Below are positions 63,557 to 64,000 of a stretch of 64,000 nt of DNA, piece by piece. Each line of letters starts with the position of its first letter. The first letter of the stretch is position 1. The notes beneath the pieces are model-generated. The model worked only from the letters and a program-made list of their open reading frames with translations. It did no database searches and was not told the origin of the DNA. A program made the translations under genes and the position numbers. The stretch comes from Pipra filicauda (Eukaryota; Chordata; Aves; Passeriformes; Pipridae): positions 2,536,877 to 2,600,876 of the forward strand of contig NW_024104162.1 of assembly GCF_003945595.2 (NCBI RefSeq), read 5' to 3'.

Positions 63557-64000
63557 TTTGAGCAGTCGACACTGCAGGCTATTCACCATCAGAGACGGGA
63601 GACGTTGAGCAACGTCTGCAACCGTTACACCCGCAAGCGGCGCCTCCTGCAGCGGTATGACTTGCGGCATTTGGTGGTGGATGACACGCATGGGCTGCTC
63701 TACTGCTACGTGCCCAAAGTGGCCTGCACTAACTGGAAACGGGTAATGATGGTCCTGACAGGGCAAGGCAAGTACAAGGACCCACTGGAAATCCCCGCCC
63801 ACGAGGCCCATGTCCCATCCAACCTGCGCACCCTCTCCGAGTACAGCGTTTCCGAGATCAACTACCGCCTGCGCAGCTACCTCAAGTTCATCTTCGTGCG
63901 GGAGCCCTTCGAACGCCTGGTCTCAGCCTACCGCAACAAGTTCACCCTCAGCTACAACCAGGCCTTCCACAAGCACTACGGGACCAAGATCATCCGGCGG
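63557..64000 (+). CDS. CHST13: CHST13 exon 3: sulfotransferase catalytic domain (partial)
   Basis: This exon gives 148 codons open to the window edge, residues 61-208. The enzyme family transfers sulfate from PAPS to O-4 of N-acetylgalactosamine in chondroitin, in the Golgi lumen. The 5'-phosphosulfate-binding motif [10 protein letters not shown] is at residues 113-122 (63713-63742). The 3'-phosphate-binding motif [16 protein letters not shown] is at residues 173-188 (63893-63940). Both are complete, with the expected Lys, Arg and Ser residues. A basic stretch (YTRKRRLL) precedes DLRHLVVDD, as in CHST11 and CHST13. The acceptor is a T/C-rich tract ending CCCAG. No N-glycosylation sequon occurs in the visible part. 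The C-terminal part of the domain lies outside the window. Third codon positions are clearly GC-biased relative to the flanking intron, as expected for a bird coding exon. Confidence 0.95.

Larger units (their letters stand above)
34294..64000 (+). other. CHST13: CHST13 gene locus, coding span, 3' truncated by window
   Basis: This is a three-exon gene for a Golgi chondroitin 4-O-sulfotransferase. Coding pieces are 34294-34390, 60050-60132 and 63557 onward, separated by introns of 25,659 and 3,424 bp with GT/AG ends. Exon 1 ends in phase 1 and exon 2 in phase 0; joining them gives one uninterrupted 208-residue frame to the window edge. Human CHST13 is 341 residues, so about 130 C-terminal residues should lie beyond 64000. 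The exon 2 peptide aligns to remembered human CHST13 without gaps, sharing P-A, the A, S and W positions and RSPLQ-LY. CHST11 is the main alternative, but vertebrate CHST11 is very highly conserved and this sequence departs from it at many positions (for example HGLLYCY rather than HELIYCY). CHST12 is less likely because its stem is much longer. Confidence 0.88.

Noticed and set aside
63377..63811. 144-codon minus-strand frame
   Set aside because: It is the antisense shadow of CHST13 exon 3.
34294..64000. Assignment of the sulfotransferase to CHST11
   Set aside because: The shared motifs fit both, but the stem peptide and catalytic-domain residues are closer to CHST13, and vertebrate CHST11 is too conserved to differ this much.

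Overview
This window is vertebrate nuclear DNA, almost certainly from a bird. Evidence is the chicken-repeat-1 (CR1) LINE fragments, including one with the family's 3' tail of ATTCTGTGA type. Support also comes from a degraded fragment resembling an avian ERV LTR, two probable MIR relics, CpG-poor bulk sequence, and one CpG island over a split gene. There is no bacterial-style gene packing; nearly all open frames are short, overlap on both strands and show no recognisable protein family.

The only gene supported with confidence is a plus-strand carbohydrate sulfotransferase, best identified as CHST13 (chondroitin 4-O-sulfotransferase 3). Exon 1 (34294-34390) lies in a CpG island and encodes the cytoplasmic tail and signal anchor. 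A 25.7 kb first intron follows. Exon 2 (60050-60132) encodes a short stem. After a 3.4 kb second intron, exon 3 (63557 to the window end) encodes the catalytic domain, with both PAPS-binding motifs. The splice phases join cleanly (1 then 0). The open frame runs off the window, so roughly the last third of the protein is missing.

Layout: 1-33.9 kb is upstream sequence with no recognisable coding exon. It holds an antisense CR1 fragment near 6.5 kb, a mosaic duplication at 16.9-20.0 kb, an LTR-like fragment at 23.5 kb, a TATA/CCAAT/ERR-type motif cluster near 29.2 kb and a 36 bp tandem duplication at 32.0 kb. 33.9-34.7 kb is the CpG-island promoter, with GC boxes, an ETS-type site and five perfect copies of a G-rich 10-mer just upstream of the start codon. 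34.4-60.0 kb is intron 1, with a 0.6 kb CR1 3' end, two MIR-like relics, simple repeats and one G-quadruplex-type tract. 60.1-63.6 kb is intron 2.

No tRNA, rRNA, CRISPR array or intact mobile element was recognised, and I found no convincing novel gene system. The features most worth checking are the mosaic duplication, whose blocks differ in divergence, and the G-rich repeat upstream of CHST13. All homology calls are from memory of family sequences; no database search was run.
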